DNA from: an uncultured Armatimonadota bacterium
GTDB taxonomy: Bacteria > Armatimonadota > Fimbriimonadia > Fimbriimonadales > Fimbriimonadaceae
NCBI GenBank assembly: GCA_903899015.1
Contig: CAIUHP010000028.1
Span: 108,230-172,229 of the forward strand
Reading direction: 5' to 3'
Length of the DNA: 64,000 bases
Under the pieces are notes generated by a model. That model made no database searches. It saw only the letters and a list, made by a program, of their open reading frames with translations, and had not been told where the DNA came from. The position numbers were made by a program, and so were the translations under genes. Below, in pieces: positions 8,152-16,146 of this stretch; the stretch's first letter is position 1, and every line of letters starts with the position of its first letter.

Positions 8152-9231
8152 ATGTATACACTCGAATCTTTGACGTTGCATCAACTGGTCATCATGGCTG
8201 CCGAAGCAGACGCTTCTGACTTGATGATTAAAGCGGACCAGGTTCCAATGGTCAAGAAGTACGACAGCGTTCGGGCATTAAGCCCAGATTTACCTGTCCT
8301 CACCCCCGAAGCGACAGCGCGAATGTTGCTCAGCCTCATGACCGACCGGCAACGTCACATTTTCGAAGAGACGATGGAAATGGACCTTGGCTTTACGGTT
8401 CCTGACATTTGCCGTGTTCGTTGTAACGTTTATTGGCAAAAGGGATCGATTGCATCGGTTTGTCGTGTTGTTCCCCTCAAAATCAAGACTCTGGATCAGT
8501 TGGGACTTCCTCCGATCCTTGCGGAACTTACGAAGGCAAAAAACGGTCTGATCTTGGTAACGGGGCCTACCGGTTCCGGTAAAACGACTTCGCTTGCGGC
8601 GATGCTGGACATTATCAATGCTGAACGCTCGTGCAACATGGTCACCATTGAAGACCCGCTTGAGTTTGTTCACAAGGACAAAATGTCGTACGTCGTTCAA
8701 CGTGAAGTTGGAATCGACACTTTGGACTTCCAACCGGCGCTGCGTGCTTCTCTCCGACAAGCTCCAGACGTCATCCTCATCGGTGAAATGCGCGATACAA
8801 CTACCATGGGCATTGCGCTTCAGGCTGGTGAAACCGGTCACTTGGTCTTCTCAACGGTTCACACGTCAAGCGCATACGAGACGATGGACCGCGTTATGAA
8901 CATGTTCCCACCCCATGAAAAGGGTCACATGTGCCAACGTATGGCCAACTCACTCCGTGCAATCGTTGCTCAGAAGCTCATTCCTCGCGACGATGGTGAT
9001 GGTCGTGTTGCGGCCGTTGAAATCCTTATCTGCACGCCAACCGTCAGTAAGGCTATTGAAGACGGACACTTCAGCGATCTGTACCATCTGATGAATGAGG
9101 GTGCGTTCTGGGGCATGCAAACAATGAACCAAAGTCTCGTCCGATATGTCAAAGCTGGAATCATCAACGAAGCCACCGCCATGCGAAATGCCGGCGTTGC
9201 TTCCGAGTTGAAACAAATGCTCCGCAGGTAG
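8152..9231 (+). CDS. PilT/PilU-like type IV pilus ATPase, copy 1
   Basis: A 359-residue secretion-superfamily ATPase of the PilT group, which powers pilus retraction at the inner membrane. The N-terminal PAS-like domain (DASDLMIKADQVPMV) is followed by Walker A (TGPTGSGKT) at residues 136-144, the Asp box (TIEDPLEF), Walker B (DVILIGEMRD) and the His box (LVFSTVHTSSAYETMDR). Two hallmarks differ from canonical PilT. The sequence after Walker B is TTTMGIAL instead of LETIEAAL. The AIRNLIRE element near the C-terminus reads TVSKAIEDGHFSDLY. This makes it the most divergent of the three copies and perhaps PilU-like. It begins the tandem 8.15-11.65 kb array. Pilus assembly genes are not in the window. 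Confidence 0.92.
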   Translation: MYTLESLTLHQLVIMAAEADASDLMIKADQVPMVKKYDSVRALSPDLPVLTPEATARMLLSLMTDRQRHIFEETMEMDLGFTVPDICRVRCNVYWQKGSIASVCRVVPLKIKTLDQLGLPPILAELTKAKNGLILVTGPTGSGKTTSLAAMLDIINAERSCNMVTIEDPLEFVHKDKMSYVVQREVGIDTLDFQPALRASLRQAPDVILIGEMRDTTTMGIALQAGETGHLVFSTVHTSSAYETMDRVMNMFPPHEKGHMCQRMANSLRAIVAQKLIPRDDGDGRVAAVEILICTPTVSKAIEDGHFSDLYHLMNEGAFWGMQTMNQSLVRYVKAGIINEATAMRNAGVASELKQMLRR

Positions 9232-9319
9232 GTCTCTAGAATCGTAAATAACAACGAAGTCGAAGTCTTTCATTTCATAGGAGTTGAGAGGCTTCGACGG
9301 CTTTAAGCCAGGAAACAGA

Positions 9320-10417
9320 ATGGCCATCACGATTGACGCACTTCTAACGGCGCTCGTTGAAAAAGACGCAAGCGATCTGCACTTAAAGGCAGGTCAGGCG
9401 CCAGTAATGAGGGTGCGCGGTGAACTCGTCCGGGTTCCCGAATTCACCATGACCCCCGAGGAGCACACCAACATGCTGCTCGGAATCTTGAACGATGAAC
9501 GAAGGTCTCGACTCGAGGAGATTAAGGAAGTCGACCTTAGTTATAACCTAGAAGGCGTTTCTAGGTTCCGGGTCAATCTCTTTTGGCAGCAAGGCAAGAT
9601 TGGAGCAGTCTTCCGTGTCATTCCTTTCCGGATCAAGACCATTGATCAGCTTGGCATGCCAGCGATTTGTAAAAAGATCGCGATGATGCCCCGCGGTTTG
9701 ATTCTGGTAACGGGACCAACTGGCTCGGGTAAATCTACTTCGCTCGCAGCGATGATTGATCACATCAATACCCATAAGCGAGCACACGTTCTCACGATTG
9801 AAGATCCCATTGAGTACGTTCATCAAGACCGAATCTCAATCATTAACCAGCGAGAATTAGCAACCGATACTCACTCGTTCTCCGACGCGCTTCGGCATGT
9901 TATGCGACAAAACCCTGACATCATCCTTGTCGGTGAAATGCGCGATCTCGAGACCACGATGTTGGCGATTACGGCTGCTGAAACAGGACACCTTGTTCTA
10001 TCAACTCTTCATACGGTTGACGCGGCTCAAACCATCGACCGTATCGTGGACCAATTTGCTCCCGAGCAACAAGCTCAAATCCGAACTCAGTTGTCGGTCA
10101 CTCTTCTAGCGGTCATTTCTCAAACCCTTGTTCCGACTTTGGACGGAAAAGGCCGAGTTGCTGCTTTCGAAGTGATGATGGCGACTCCTTCGATACGGAC
10201 ACTTGTTCGAGATGGAAAAACTCACCAGCTTTACCTAGACATTCAAACTGGTGCGGACCTTGGCATGCAAACTCTTGACGGAAGTCTCTTGAAATTGTTG
10301 AAAGATAAGACGATTGATTACGAACACGCCTTGGCAAAGTGTTCGAACCCGCAGGAATTTCAACGCCGGGCGATGAATTCTGGACTCGTGGAGGTGGCAC
10401 CAAGTGGAATCCGTTGA
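9320..10417 (+). CDS. PilT-like type IV pilus retraction ATPase, copy 2
   Basis: A 365-residue PilT-family ATPase. It has DASDLHLKAGQAPVMRV at the N-terminus, Walker A TGPTGSGKST near residue 135, Asp box TIEDPIEYVH, Walker B DIILVGEMRDLET and His box LVLSTLHTVDAAQTIDR. The C-terminal element SIRTLVRDGKTHQL and MQTLDGSL are close to classical PilT. I start it at the ATG at 9320, which has AGGAAAC before it; the open frame extends to a TTG at 9284. Its stop lies beyond the start of copy 3 (14-base overlap), so copies 2 and 3 are translationally coupled. Of the three it is the closest to canonical PilT by its Walker B neighbourhood. Confidence 0.93.
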   Translation: MAITIDALLTALVEKDASDLHLKAGQAPVMRVRGELVRVPEFTMTPEEHTNMLLGILNDERRSRLEEIKEVDLSYNLEGVSRFRVNLFWQQGKIGAVFRVIPFRIKTIDQLGMPAICKKIAMMPRGLILVTGPTGSGKSTSLAAMIDHINTHKRAHVLTIEDPIEYVHQDRISIINQRELATDTHSFSDALRHVMRQNPDIILVGEMRDLETTMLAITAAETGHLVLSTLHTVDAAQTIDRIVDQFAPEQQAQIRTQLSVTLLAVISQTLVPTLDGKGRVAAFEVMMATPSIRTLVRDGKTHQLYLDIQTGADLGMQTLDGSLLKLLKDKTIDYEHALAKCSNPQEFQRRAMNSGLVEVAPSGIR

Positions 10418-11651
10418 TTTCTTCCTCCGTCGCTGCGTCGTCATAGACGGCTCGGACTTGCACTTCAAGACCGACACCGGAAAAGCCTACATTCGTGTGC
10501 ATGGCGACTTGCATGAGGTTGAGGCGCCAGAGTTTTCCCATGCAGAATTTCGTCAAGCGCTGTTCCAGGTTCTAAGCAAACATCAAATCGAAAAGTTTGA
10601 AAGGGACCTTGAGCTAGATTTCGCCTACGAAGTAAAAGGCGTGTCTCGATTCAGAGGCAACGTTTATCAGCAACGAGGTCATATCCAAGCTGCGTTTCGT
10701 GTCATCCCCTACGAAATTCAGTCCATGTCGGATCTGCATCTGCCTCCCGCCTGTTACGACTTCATCGAACGTCCAAGAGGACTTGTTCTGGTGACGGGAC
10801 CGGCTGGTTCAGGGAAAACGACCACCCTGGCGGCCATGATTGATCAAATCAATCGAACTCAACCGTTACACATCGTGACGGTTGAGGACCCGGTTGAGTT
10901 CGTTCATGAAGACCACGTTGCGCTCATCAATCAGCGTGAAGTTGACGTGGACACACTGTCGTTCGCGAATGCACTCAAGTTTGTTCTCCGCCAAGACCCA
11001 GATGTGATTCTCGTTGGAGAAATGCGGGATCTGGAGACGATTCACCTGGCCATCACTGCGGCGGAAACAGGTCACTTGGTGTTTGGAACCCTCCACACGA
11101 TTGATTCGATTCAGACTGTTGACCGAATTATCGACGTCTTCCCAACCCATCAGCAACAGCAAATTCGAATGCAGCTGTCCGTCAACTTAGTCGGCGTGGT
11201 TTCGCAAACACTTGTGAAGCGTAAAGACGGTCGGGGACGAATTGCCGCTCACGAAGTCATGGTTGCAACCGGTGCGGTGCGCAATTTGATTCGAGAGAGT
11301 AAGAGCTATCAGATCGGCTCGCTCATCCAAACCGGTTCTCGGCAAAAGATGAATACCCTGGATCAAGCGCTCGCCAGTTTGGTCGATCGAAGCTTAGTAG
11401 CGAAAGAGGATGCTCGACAACGGGCCAAAGATCCGGCTGAATTTGATCGCTTGCTCTCACTCGATTCGTCTCAGCGACCGCAAGTGGGACCTCGACCGGC
11501 ACCTTTGCATCACCCGATGCACCAGCCAACTCAGTCGCCAAGCAAGAACGTCCTGCCTCCAACCGCCGATCCACTGGCCGATCCAGTCGTTCCTCCTCCT
11601 CCCAGCACGGTTCGGGGCCAACCGAATCGACCTCAATTCAAGCGCGATTAG
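10404..11651 (+). CDS. PilT-like type IV pilus retraction ATPase, copy 3, with proline-rich tail
   Basis: A 415-residue PilT-family ATPase with DGSDLHFKTDTGKAYIRV, Walker A TGPAGSGKTTT near residue 135, Asp box VEDPVEFVHE, Walker B DVILVGEMRDLET, His box LVFGTLHTIDSIQTVDR and AVRNLIRESKSYQI near the C-terminus. The core ends near residue 350. A 55-65 residue tail rich in Pro, His and Gln follows, which the other two copies lack; it may be a flexible linker or partner-binding segment. The GTG at 10404 has GGAGGTGG upstream and lies within copy 2. A strong bidirectional terminator follows the stop. Confidence 0.92.
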   Translation: MESVDFFLRRCVVIDGSDLHFKTDTGKAYIRVHGDLHEVEAPEFSHAEFRQALFQVLSKHQIEKFERDLELDFAYEVKGVSRFRGNVYQQRGHIQAAFRVIPYEIQSMSDLHLPPACYDFIERPRGLVLVTGPAGSGKTTTLAAMIDQINRTQPLHIVTVEDPVEFVHEDHVALINQREVDVDTLSFANALKFVLRQDPDVILVGEMRDLETIHLAITAAETGHLVFGTLHTIDSIQTVDRIIDVFPTHQQQQIRMQLSVNLVGVVSQTLVKRKDGRGRIAAHEVMVATGAVRNLIRESKSYQIGSLIQTGSRQKMNTLDQALASLVDRSLVAKEDARQRAKDPAEFDRLLSLDSSQRPQVGPRPAPLHHPMHQPTQSPSKNVLPPTADPLADPVVPPPPSTVRGQPNRPQFKRD

Positions 11652-11673
11652 CAATTATTAGATTCCATATTCC

Positions 11674-11710
11674 AAAAGGGTGCCTGCTCAGTTGAGCAGG
11701 TACCCTTTTT
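11674..11710. terminator. Terminator after the PilT array, immediately before metX
   Basis: A 16-bp stem with one G-T pair (11674-11689 with 11694-11709), loop AGTT, A-run on the left and T-run on the right. It ends four bases before the metX start codon, which is unusually close. Confidence 0.9.
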
Positions 11711-11713
11711 AAT

Positions 11714-12796
11714 GTGCAAATTGATTCCGCACTCTTTCAAGAGAATGAGCGAACGGCGCCGACCGCAGACGAACGACAGTTTGTCGATGTCGGGCCTTTC
11801 ACATGCGAGGCAGGAGGTCAACTTGCCAATGTCACGGTAGCCTACGAAACTTGGGGCACCCTTAATGCGGATAAGAGTAATGCAATCCTCGCTTGTCATG
11901 CCTTGACTGGAGATGCCCACGCGATTGGTTGGTGGGATCGCCTCATCGGGCCAGGGAAGCCGATTGATACAGATTTGTACTTTGTGATCGGCAGCAACTG
12001 TTTAGGTGGCTGCCAGGGCACTACGGGTCCCACTTCGCTTCATCCCGATGGGAATCCGTACCGCACGCGGTTCCCGATGGTCACGGTCGGAGACATGGTC
12101 GAAGTTCAAGCGAAGTTGCTGGACCACCTAGGAATTGATAAGCTCCATGCGGTTGCGGGCGGAAGTATGGGGGGCATGCAAGCCCTCGAATGGACCGTAC
12201 GATTTCCGGACCGAGTGAGCAAGGCTTTCATCACCGCTAGTTGTGCCGCGCATTCTGCCATGCAGATAGGATTCAACGAAACAGCTCGGCAAGCGATCAT
12301 GCAAGATCCAGCTTGGAATCAAGGGTTTTACACCGACGAGAACTATCCCGAAGGTGGTCTTTCAGTTTCTAGAATGATTGGCCATTTGTCGTTCCTTAGC
12401 GACGCAGCATTCACTCATAAATTCGGCCGGCGGCTCCAAAATAAGTCTGAGTTTGATTATTCTTTCGGGGTTGAATTTGAGGTGGAAAGCTACTTGCGCT
12501 ACCAGGGGCAGAAGTTTACAAAGAGATTTGATGCGAACAGCCTGCTCTATGTGACCCGAGCCATCGACTATTACGACTGCCAATCATTAGCCAATTCCCG
12601 TTCCGAATACCTGTTCGTCAGTTTTACGTCGGATTGGCTCTATCCTACATACCAAAGTGCGACCATGAATCGCCTGGCGGAAGAAGCCGGCCGAAAATGC
12701 CGCCACGAGATCATCGACTTGCCCTATGGGCACGACGCTTTCTTGTTAGATGGTGAGTTCCAGGGCAAATTCGTCGCTGAATTCCTCAAAGCTTAA
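11714..12796 (+). CDS. metX: Homoserine O-acetyltransferase MetX
   Basis: A 360-residue alpha/beta hydrolase of the MetX family. It acetylates L-homoserine from acetyl-CoA, the first committed step from homoserine to methionine. The nucleophile elbow AGGSMGGMQALEW places Ser near residue 150. The catalytic Asp is in FTSDWLYP (about 307) and the His in YGHDAF (about 339). Family blocks HALTGDAHA and GGCQGTTGP are present. The GTG at 11714 is the only start that keeps the usual N-terminus, but it lies four bases after a terminator T-run, with no separate ribosome-binding site visible. Translation may rely on read-through RNA or on a start inside the hairpin. Some MetX-like proteins use succinyl-CoA or act on serine; the sequence alone leaves that open. 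Confidence 0.92.
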   Translation: MQIDSALFQENERTAPTADERQFVDVGPFTCEAGGQLANVTVAYETWGTLNADKSNAILACHALTGDAHAIGWWDRLIGPGKPIDTDLYFVIGSNCLGGCQGTTGPTSLHPDGNPYRTRFPMVTVGDMVEVQAKLLDHLGIDKLHAVAGGSMGGMQALEWTVRFPDRVSKAFITASCAAHSAMQIGFNETARQAIMQDPAWNQGFYTDENYPEGGLSVSRMIGHLSFLSDAAFTHKFGRRLQNKSEFDYSFGVEFEVESYLRYQGQKFTKRFDANSLLYVTRAIDYYDCQSLANSRSEYLFVSFTSDWLYPTYQSATMNRLAEEAGRKCRHEIIDLPYGHDAFLLDGEFQGKFVAEFLKA

Positions 12797-12800
12797 CCTT

Positions 12801-13175
12801 ATGGAATTTCGCATTTTGCCGGGGAGGTACAGCCTTGTCAGACTTGAACCCGATGCGGATCCGAGTTCATTTCTAAACCTTACGGGCTTTGTCTCATTGA
12901 CTCGGACCGCGACCGAAGTTTCGGTTCTCTGTCAAGAAGCGGCAATCCCTCCTGCCTTGGAGGTGTCGCGTGGGTGGCTAGGAATTGAGCTTGTTGGTCC
13001 GCTCGATTTGAGTTTGAAGGGAGTGTTATTAAGCTTCCTCGACCCGCTTGCAAAAGCTGACGTGAACATCTTAGCGATTTCAACGTATGACACGGACACC
13101 ATTTTTGTCCCTGAGGCGCTGCTGGAAACCGCGATCGGTGCTTTGCAAGGGGCAAAGCACCGATTAGTTGCCTGA
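12801..13175 (+). CDS. ACT domain-containing protein (CASTOR/ACT_7-like)
   Basis: A 124-residue protein made of two ACT-like halves. The second half is clearest (GVLLSFLDPLAKADVNILAI, then YDTDTIFVP), matching the ACT_7 pattern found in stand-alone amino-acid-binding proteins. ACT domains bind amino acids and regulate metabolic enzymes. The ATG at 12801 is four bases after the metX stop, so it is almost certainly co-transcribed and may sense methionine, threonine or a related amino acid; that is inference. The stop abuts the stop of the convergent GH4 gene without a spacer. Confidence 0.78.
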   Translation: MEFRILPGRYSLVRLEPDADPSSFLNLTGFVSLTRTATEVSVLCQEAAIPPALEVSRGWLGIELVGPLDLSLKGVLLSFLDPLAKADVNILAISTYDTDTIFVPEALLETAIGALQGAKHRLVA

Positions 13176-14567
13176 CTACTTGAAGCCAGGAAGGAAGTCA
13201 GCTTCGGCTTTGAAGAGTCGATCGACCATTTCTGTGATTTCCGCGGGCGAACAGACCGCAGCGGTTAGCGGATCCATCATCAGGGCCCAAGTAGCCAGTT
13301 GCTTCGACTTGTGAATGGCAGCATCAGCTGCAAGGTCAAACATTCGGATGTTTGAATCACAGATCGCCGCCATCTGCTTTGGAAGCCGTCCGTAGCGGAT
13401 GGGCTGAATGCCGTTATGGTTCACCATACAAGCGACCTCCACGCAACTGTCAGACGGAAGGTTTTCGATACAGCCCTTGTTCTCGACATTTCCGTGAATC
13501 TTGAAGCATTGATTCTTCTCAATCGCTTCAATGATCCAAGCCCCGTATTCCCAGCTTCTTTCTCGCTTGATTGGGTCTTCACCAGACAATTGTCGTGCCC
13601 GACTTTCATCTTGACCCTTTCTCCAGTTGGGCCAGTTGTCTGCATAGAAGCTCTCTTGACCTCGGTAGCCGGTGTCGGTGTATTTGTCCAACAGATCTTT
13701 GCGCTTGCGGTAGTAGGGAAGGTATTCGCTTAGGTGTCCACTGGATTCGGTAATGAATGCTCCGAAGTGAAGCATCATGTCGGAGCGAATCGGTTCTGCT
13801 TTCGCGAAATCACTTTCTCGGTTTCGAGCTTTCTCCATGAGGATCGGATAAAGGCTGCTTCCGTGAATATCATTGAATTCAGTGAACCATGCGAGGTGGT
13901 TGATCCCTGCGCACTTCCATTGAATCTGTTCGTAGGGAGTTTCGGCATACTCGGCAAGCATGTGCGAGGTGCCTTGCACAGAGTGGCAAAGACCCACGGT
14001 TTGCAGGCTCGACGTTCGTGCCGCGGCTAGGCACATCATGTTCATTGGATTCGTGTAATTCAACACGATGGCCCGAGGACAAAGCCGTTCGATATCCTTG
14101 AGGATCTCGATGTAGACAGGAAGCGTGCGCATCGCCTTCATCAGGCCGCCTGGTCCGATGGTGTCTCCGATATTCTGGCTGACACCGAATTCCAACGGAA
14201 TGTCGTTGTCGAACCGGACACAGGCAACTCCACTGACTTCGATGGCGTTGACGATATAGTCCGTGCCTGGAAGAAGCTCGGCTCGATTGGTGCTTGCACG
14301 CACCGTCCAAGTCTTGCCGTCACTGAGTTCATCGACGATCTTTCTCATCAGCTTTTCAGCGAGGGAAAGTCTGTCGGCATCAATGTCGATCAATCGAAGC
14401 TCTCCGCCCAAATTGTCAGGCGTTAAAATGACGTCTTTAAGGATGGAGTTGGTAAAGAAACTTCCAGCCCCCATCATCGTGACGTTAATTTTTCTAGGCA
14501 TCGAACCGGGAAGTCCAATGCGAGTGTCGGCTTTAGTGTGGTCGGCGTGCGAAGTCTCAGCAGGCAT
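13176..14567 (-). CDS. Glycoside hydrolase family 4, probable alpha-galactosidase
   Basis: A 463-residue NAD- and Mn-dependent GH4 enzyme, which cleaves glycosides by an oxidation-elimination mechanism. The Rossmann fold begins near residue 23 (INVTMMGAGSFFTN). The metal-binding and specificity motif is LCHSVQGT. CHSV is the form seen in MelA-type alpha-galactosidases, while other GH4 specificities have different residues there. Further family blocks are LNYTNPMNMM and AGINHLAWF. The predicted N-terminus has 22 extra residues; an ATG at 14501 gives the usual start. Neither start has a clear ribosome-binding site. No transporter or sugar regulator lies nearby, so the natural substrate is not set by context. 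Confidence 0.88.
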   Translation of the reverse strand: MPAETSHADHTKADTRIGLPGSMPRKINVTMMGAGSFFTNSILKDVILTPDNLGGELRLIDIDADRLSLAEKLMRKIVDELSDGKTWTVRASTNRAELLPGTDYIVNAIEVSGVACVRFDNDIPLEFGVSQNIGDTIGPGGLMKAMRTLPVYIEILKDIERLCPRAIVLNYTNPMNMMCLAAARTSSLQTVGLCHSVQGTSHMLAEYAETPYEQIQWKCAGINHLAWFTEFNDIHGSSLYPILMEKARNRESDFAKAEPIRSDMMLHFGAFITESSGHLSEYLPYYRKRKDLLDKYTDTGYRGQESFYADNWPNWRKGQDESRARQLSGEDPIKRERSWEYGAWIIEAIEKNQCFKIHGNVENKGCIENLPSDSCVEVACMVNHNGIQPIRYGRLPKQMAAICDSNIRMFDLAADAAIHKSKQLATWALMMDPLTAAVCSPAEITEMVDRLFKAEADFLPGFK

Positions 14568-14756
14568 GTAAGAGAACTTAGCAGATGGAGACTCAAGCGC
14601 GCCATGCCTGAAAGAATTTCTTAACCGCTAGTCAGAACGCATTGTTGACGTCGTGAGATGGTTATAATCTTCTGTAATAGTTTCTTACTCCCTAGGTCCG
14701 ATCACCTTTAGTGGTAATCGAGTCAGAATAGGGATCATCTAAAGGCCCTTCAAACG

Positions 14757-15230
14757 ATGTCAAAGGTAAACGGATCTAGCCTCGACAGCAAGTTGATTCT
14801 TCTCATTGAAGACAACATCGATGATGAGCGCCTAACCCTGCGAGCCCTCCGACGGAACAACATCATGAATGAAGTTGTCGTCGCGTGCGATGGACAGGAA
14901 GCGATCGACTATTTGTTTGGCCAAGGAAGCTTTGTGGGACGAGATTTGACGATCATGCCTGCGGTGATCATCCTCGACCTTAAATTGCCACGAGTCAGTG
15001 GTCTTGAAGTTCTCAAGCGAATCCGATCAACCGAAGCTACCAACCGCATTCCTGTTGTCGTCTTGACGGCTTCGGAGGATGAGGTTCAAGTTCAGGAGAG
15101 CTACAAGATTGGAGCGAACTCTTTCATCCAAAAGCCGACCGATCCTGCAGAATTCTCTGAGATGATTCTTCAAGTTGCGATGTACTGGCTGCTTCTCAAC
15201 CGAACAATGCCCGAGCGACTCCTCGCCTAA
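14757..15230 (+). CDS. Stand-alone response regulator receiver protein
   Basis: A 157-residue single receiver domain of the Rcp1 type, without an output domain. The acidic pocket is in LLIEDNIDDERLT, the phospho-acceptor Asp in VIILDLKLPRVSG, the conserved Thr in VVVLTASEDE and the Lys in FIQKPTD. The insertion around FGQGSFVGRD is typical of receivers partnered with phytochrome-like or other hybrid kinases. It has its own intergenic region on both sides and no adjacent kinase, so its partner is elsewhere. It probably works by protein-protein interaction. The 176 bases from its stop to the first tRNA hold the tRNA promoter. Confidence 0.92.
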   Translation: MSKVNGSSLDSKLILLIEDNIDDERLTLRALRRNNIMNEVVVACDGQEAIDYLFGQGSFVGRDLTIMPAVIILDLKLPRVSGLEVLKRIRSTEATNRIPVVVLTASEDEVQVQESYKIGANSFIQKPTDPAEFSEMILQVAMYWLLLNRTMPERLLA

Positions 15231-15365
15231 GGCAGGTGTCTCTACGTACTTTAGGAAGCGGGCCCAAATGTGCCTTCGGTTAGCCTTAAAGACCCACAAA
15301 TGGCCCCTAAGAGAGGGCTGAATTCAAGTAGATTCAAAACAAGTTGATTCTAAGTGTCTTGCCCC

Positions 15366-15394
15366 TTGATTTTTGAACCCAAGGGTGCCATAAT
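15366..15394 (+). promoter_or_regulatory. Promoter of the tRNA-Asp/tRNA-Phe unit
   Basis: TTGATT (15366-15371), 17-base spacer and CATAAT (15389-15394). The expected start would fall a few bases before the tRNA-Asp 5' end at 15407. Confidence 0.78.
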
Positions 15395-15406
15395 TTTCAA
15401 CTGTTC

Positions 15407-15482
<76 letters not shown>

Positions 15483-15491
15483 CTACCTAGT

Positions 15492-15567
15492 GCCACGATA
15501 GCTCAGTCGGTAGAGCATAGCACTGAAAATGCTAGGGTCCCCGGTTCAAGTCCGGGTTGTGGCACCA
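15492..15567 (+). tRNA. tRNA-Phe (GAA)
   Basis: A 76-base cloverleaf with acceptor GCCACGA paired to TTGTGGC, TAGCTCAG D-arm, anticodon loop CTGAAAA (anticodon GAA), TTCAAGTC T-arm and encoded CCA. It lies nine bases after tRNA-Asp in the same transcript. Confidence 0.96.
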
Positions 15568-15568
15568 T

Positions 15569-15625
15569 AAAATCGAAACCACAATCCCCTCGGATGCAGA
15601 AGCATTCGGGGGGATTTCGATTTTT
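15569..15625 (+). terminator. Terminator of the tRNA unit
   Basis: A two-part hairpin: outer stem AAAATCGAAA with TTTCGATTTT, inner stem around ATCCCC / GGGGGAT and GATGC / GCATT, then a T-run. It starts two bases after the tRNA-Phe CCA. Confidence 0.85.
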
Positions 15626-15676
15626 GATCGAACATCAGCTGGCTCTACGCCCATCACCATTCGGTTGTCGGGTCCC

Positions 15677-15720
15677 TTGTATTTGATTTTAATTCATTGT
15701 ATGCTTGATTCGATACAATG
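15677..15720 (+). promoter_or_regulatory. Promoter and palindromic operator of the GntR-ABC operon
   Basis: TTGTAT (15677-15682), 17-base spacer and TATGCT (15700-15705) form a likely promoter. The -10 lies over an inverted repeat CATTGTAT-N10-ATACAATG (15695-15720) whose right arm ends in the GntR start codon. Binding of a dimer there would block both transcription and the start site, as expected for autorepression. The predicted RNA start is only about 5-7 bases before the ATG. Confidence 0.72.
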
Positions 15721-16146
15721 GCTCAATGGGAAACAACAGAATCAGCGGTGACTCGGATTCGGCTGAACCAAAAGGACGGGGCGCCGCTTTACTTGCAGTT
15801 GATGAACCAACTGAAGTATCTGATGGCTTCAGGACGACTTCAGCCGGGTGAGGAATTGCCTCCAATAAGGGTGCTGGCAGAAAGACTCGTCGTGAACCCC
15901 AGCACGATCGCTCGAGCTTATCGAGAATTAGAAATTGAGCGCTTGGTCGAAAAGAGAAGCACCCATGGAACGTTCGTTTCCGACGTCGGTTCACCTCTTG
16001 CCGAGATAGAACAACGGCGCATCCTTATCGATCGGGTCGATGCACTGCTCGTGGAAGCTAAACAATTTCGTGTTTCCACTCCGGGAGTGATCGAGTTGAT
16101 TCAAGAGAGAGACGCGGTCCTGACGGAAGGGAATTTGGTCAAATGA
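15718..16146 (+). CDS. GntR-family transcriptional regulator, YtrA type
   Basis: A 142-residue regulator with a winged helix at about residues 15-80 (PLYLQLMNQLKYLMASG, then ELPPIRVLAERLVVNPSTIA, then TFVSDV). Only a short helical C-terminus of about 60 residues follows. A short effector region is the mark of the YtrA subfamily, which usually controls an adjacent ABC transporter operon. Here the ATP-binding gene starts within the stop codon (ATGA overlap), in agreement. The start codon forms part of an 8-bp palindrome and there is no ribosome-binding site in the few bases between the predicted RNA start and the ATG, so the message may be leaderless. Confidence 0.9.
   Translation: MAQWETTESAVTRIRLNQKDGAPLYLQLMNQLKYLMASGRLQPGEELPPIRVLAERLVVNPSTIARAYRELEIERLVEKRSTHGTFVSDVGSPLAEIEQRRILIDRVDALLVEAKQFRVSTPGVIELIQERDAVLTEGNLVK

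Noticed and set aside
8290..8841. A 183-codon antisense frame in the first PilT gene
   Set aside because: It is a shadow of a well-supported gene, with no recognisable sequence.
15241..15300. Hairpin-like sequence after the receiver gene (GGGCCCAAATGTG and CACAAATGGCCC)
   Set aside because: The arms are not truly complementary over the needed length and no T-run follows.
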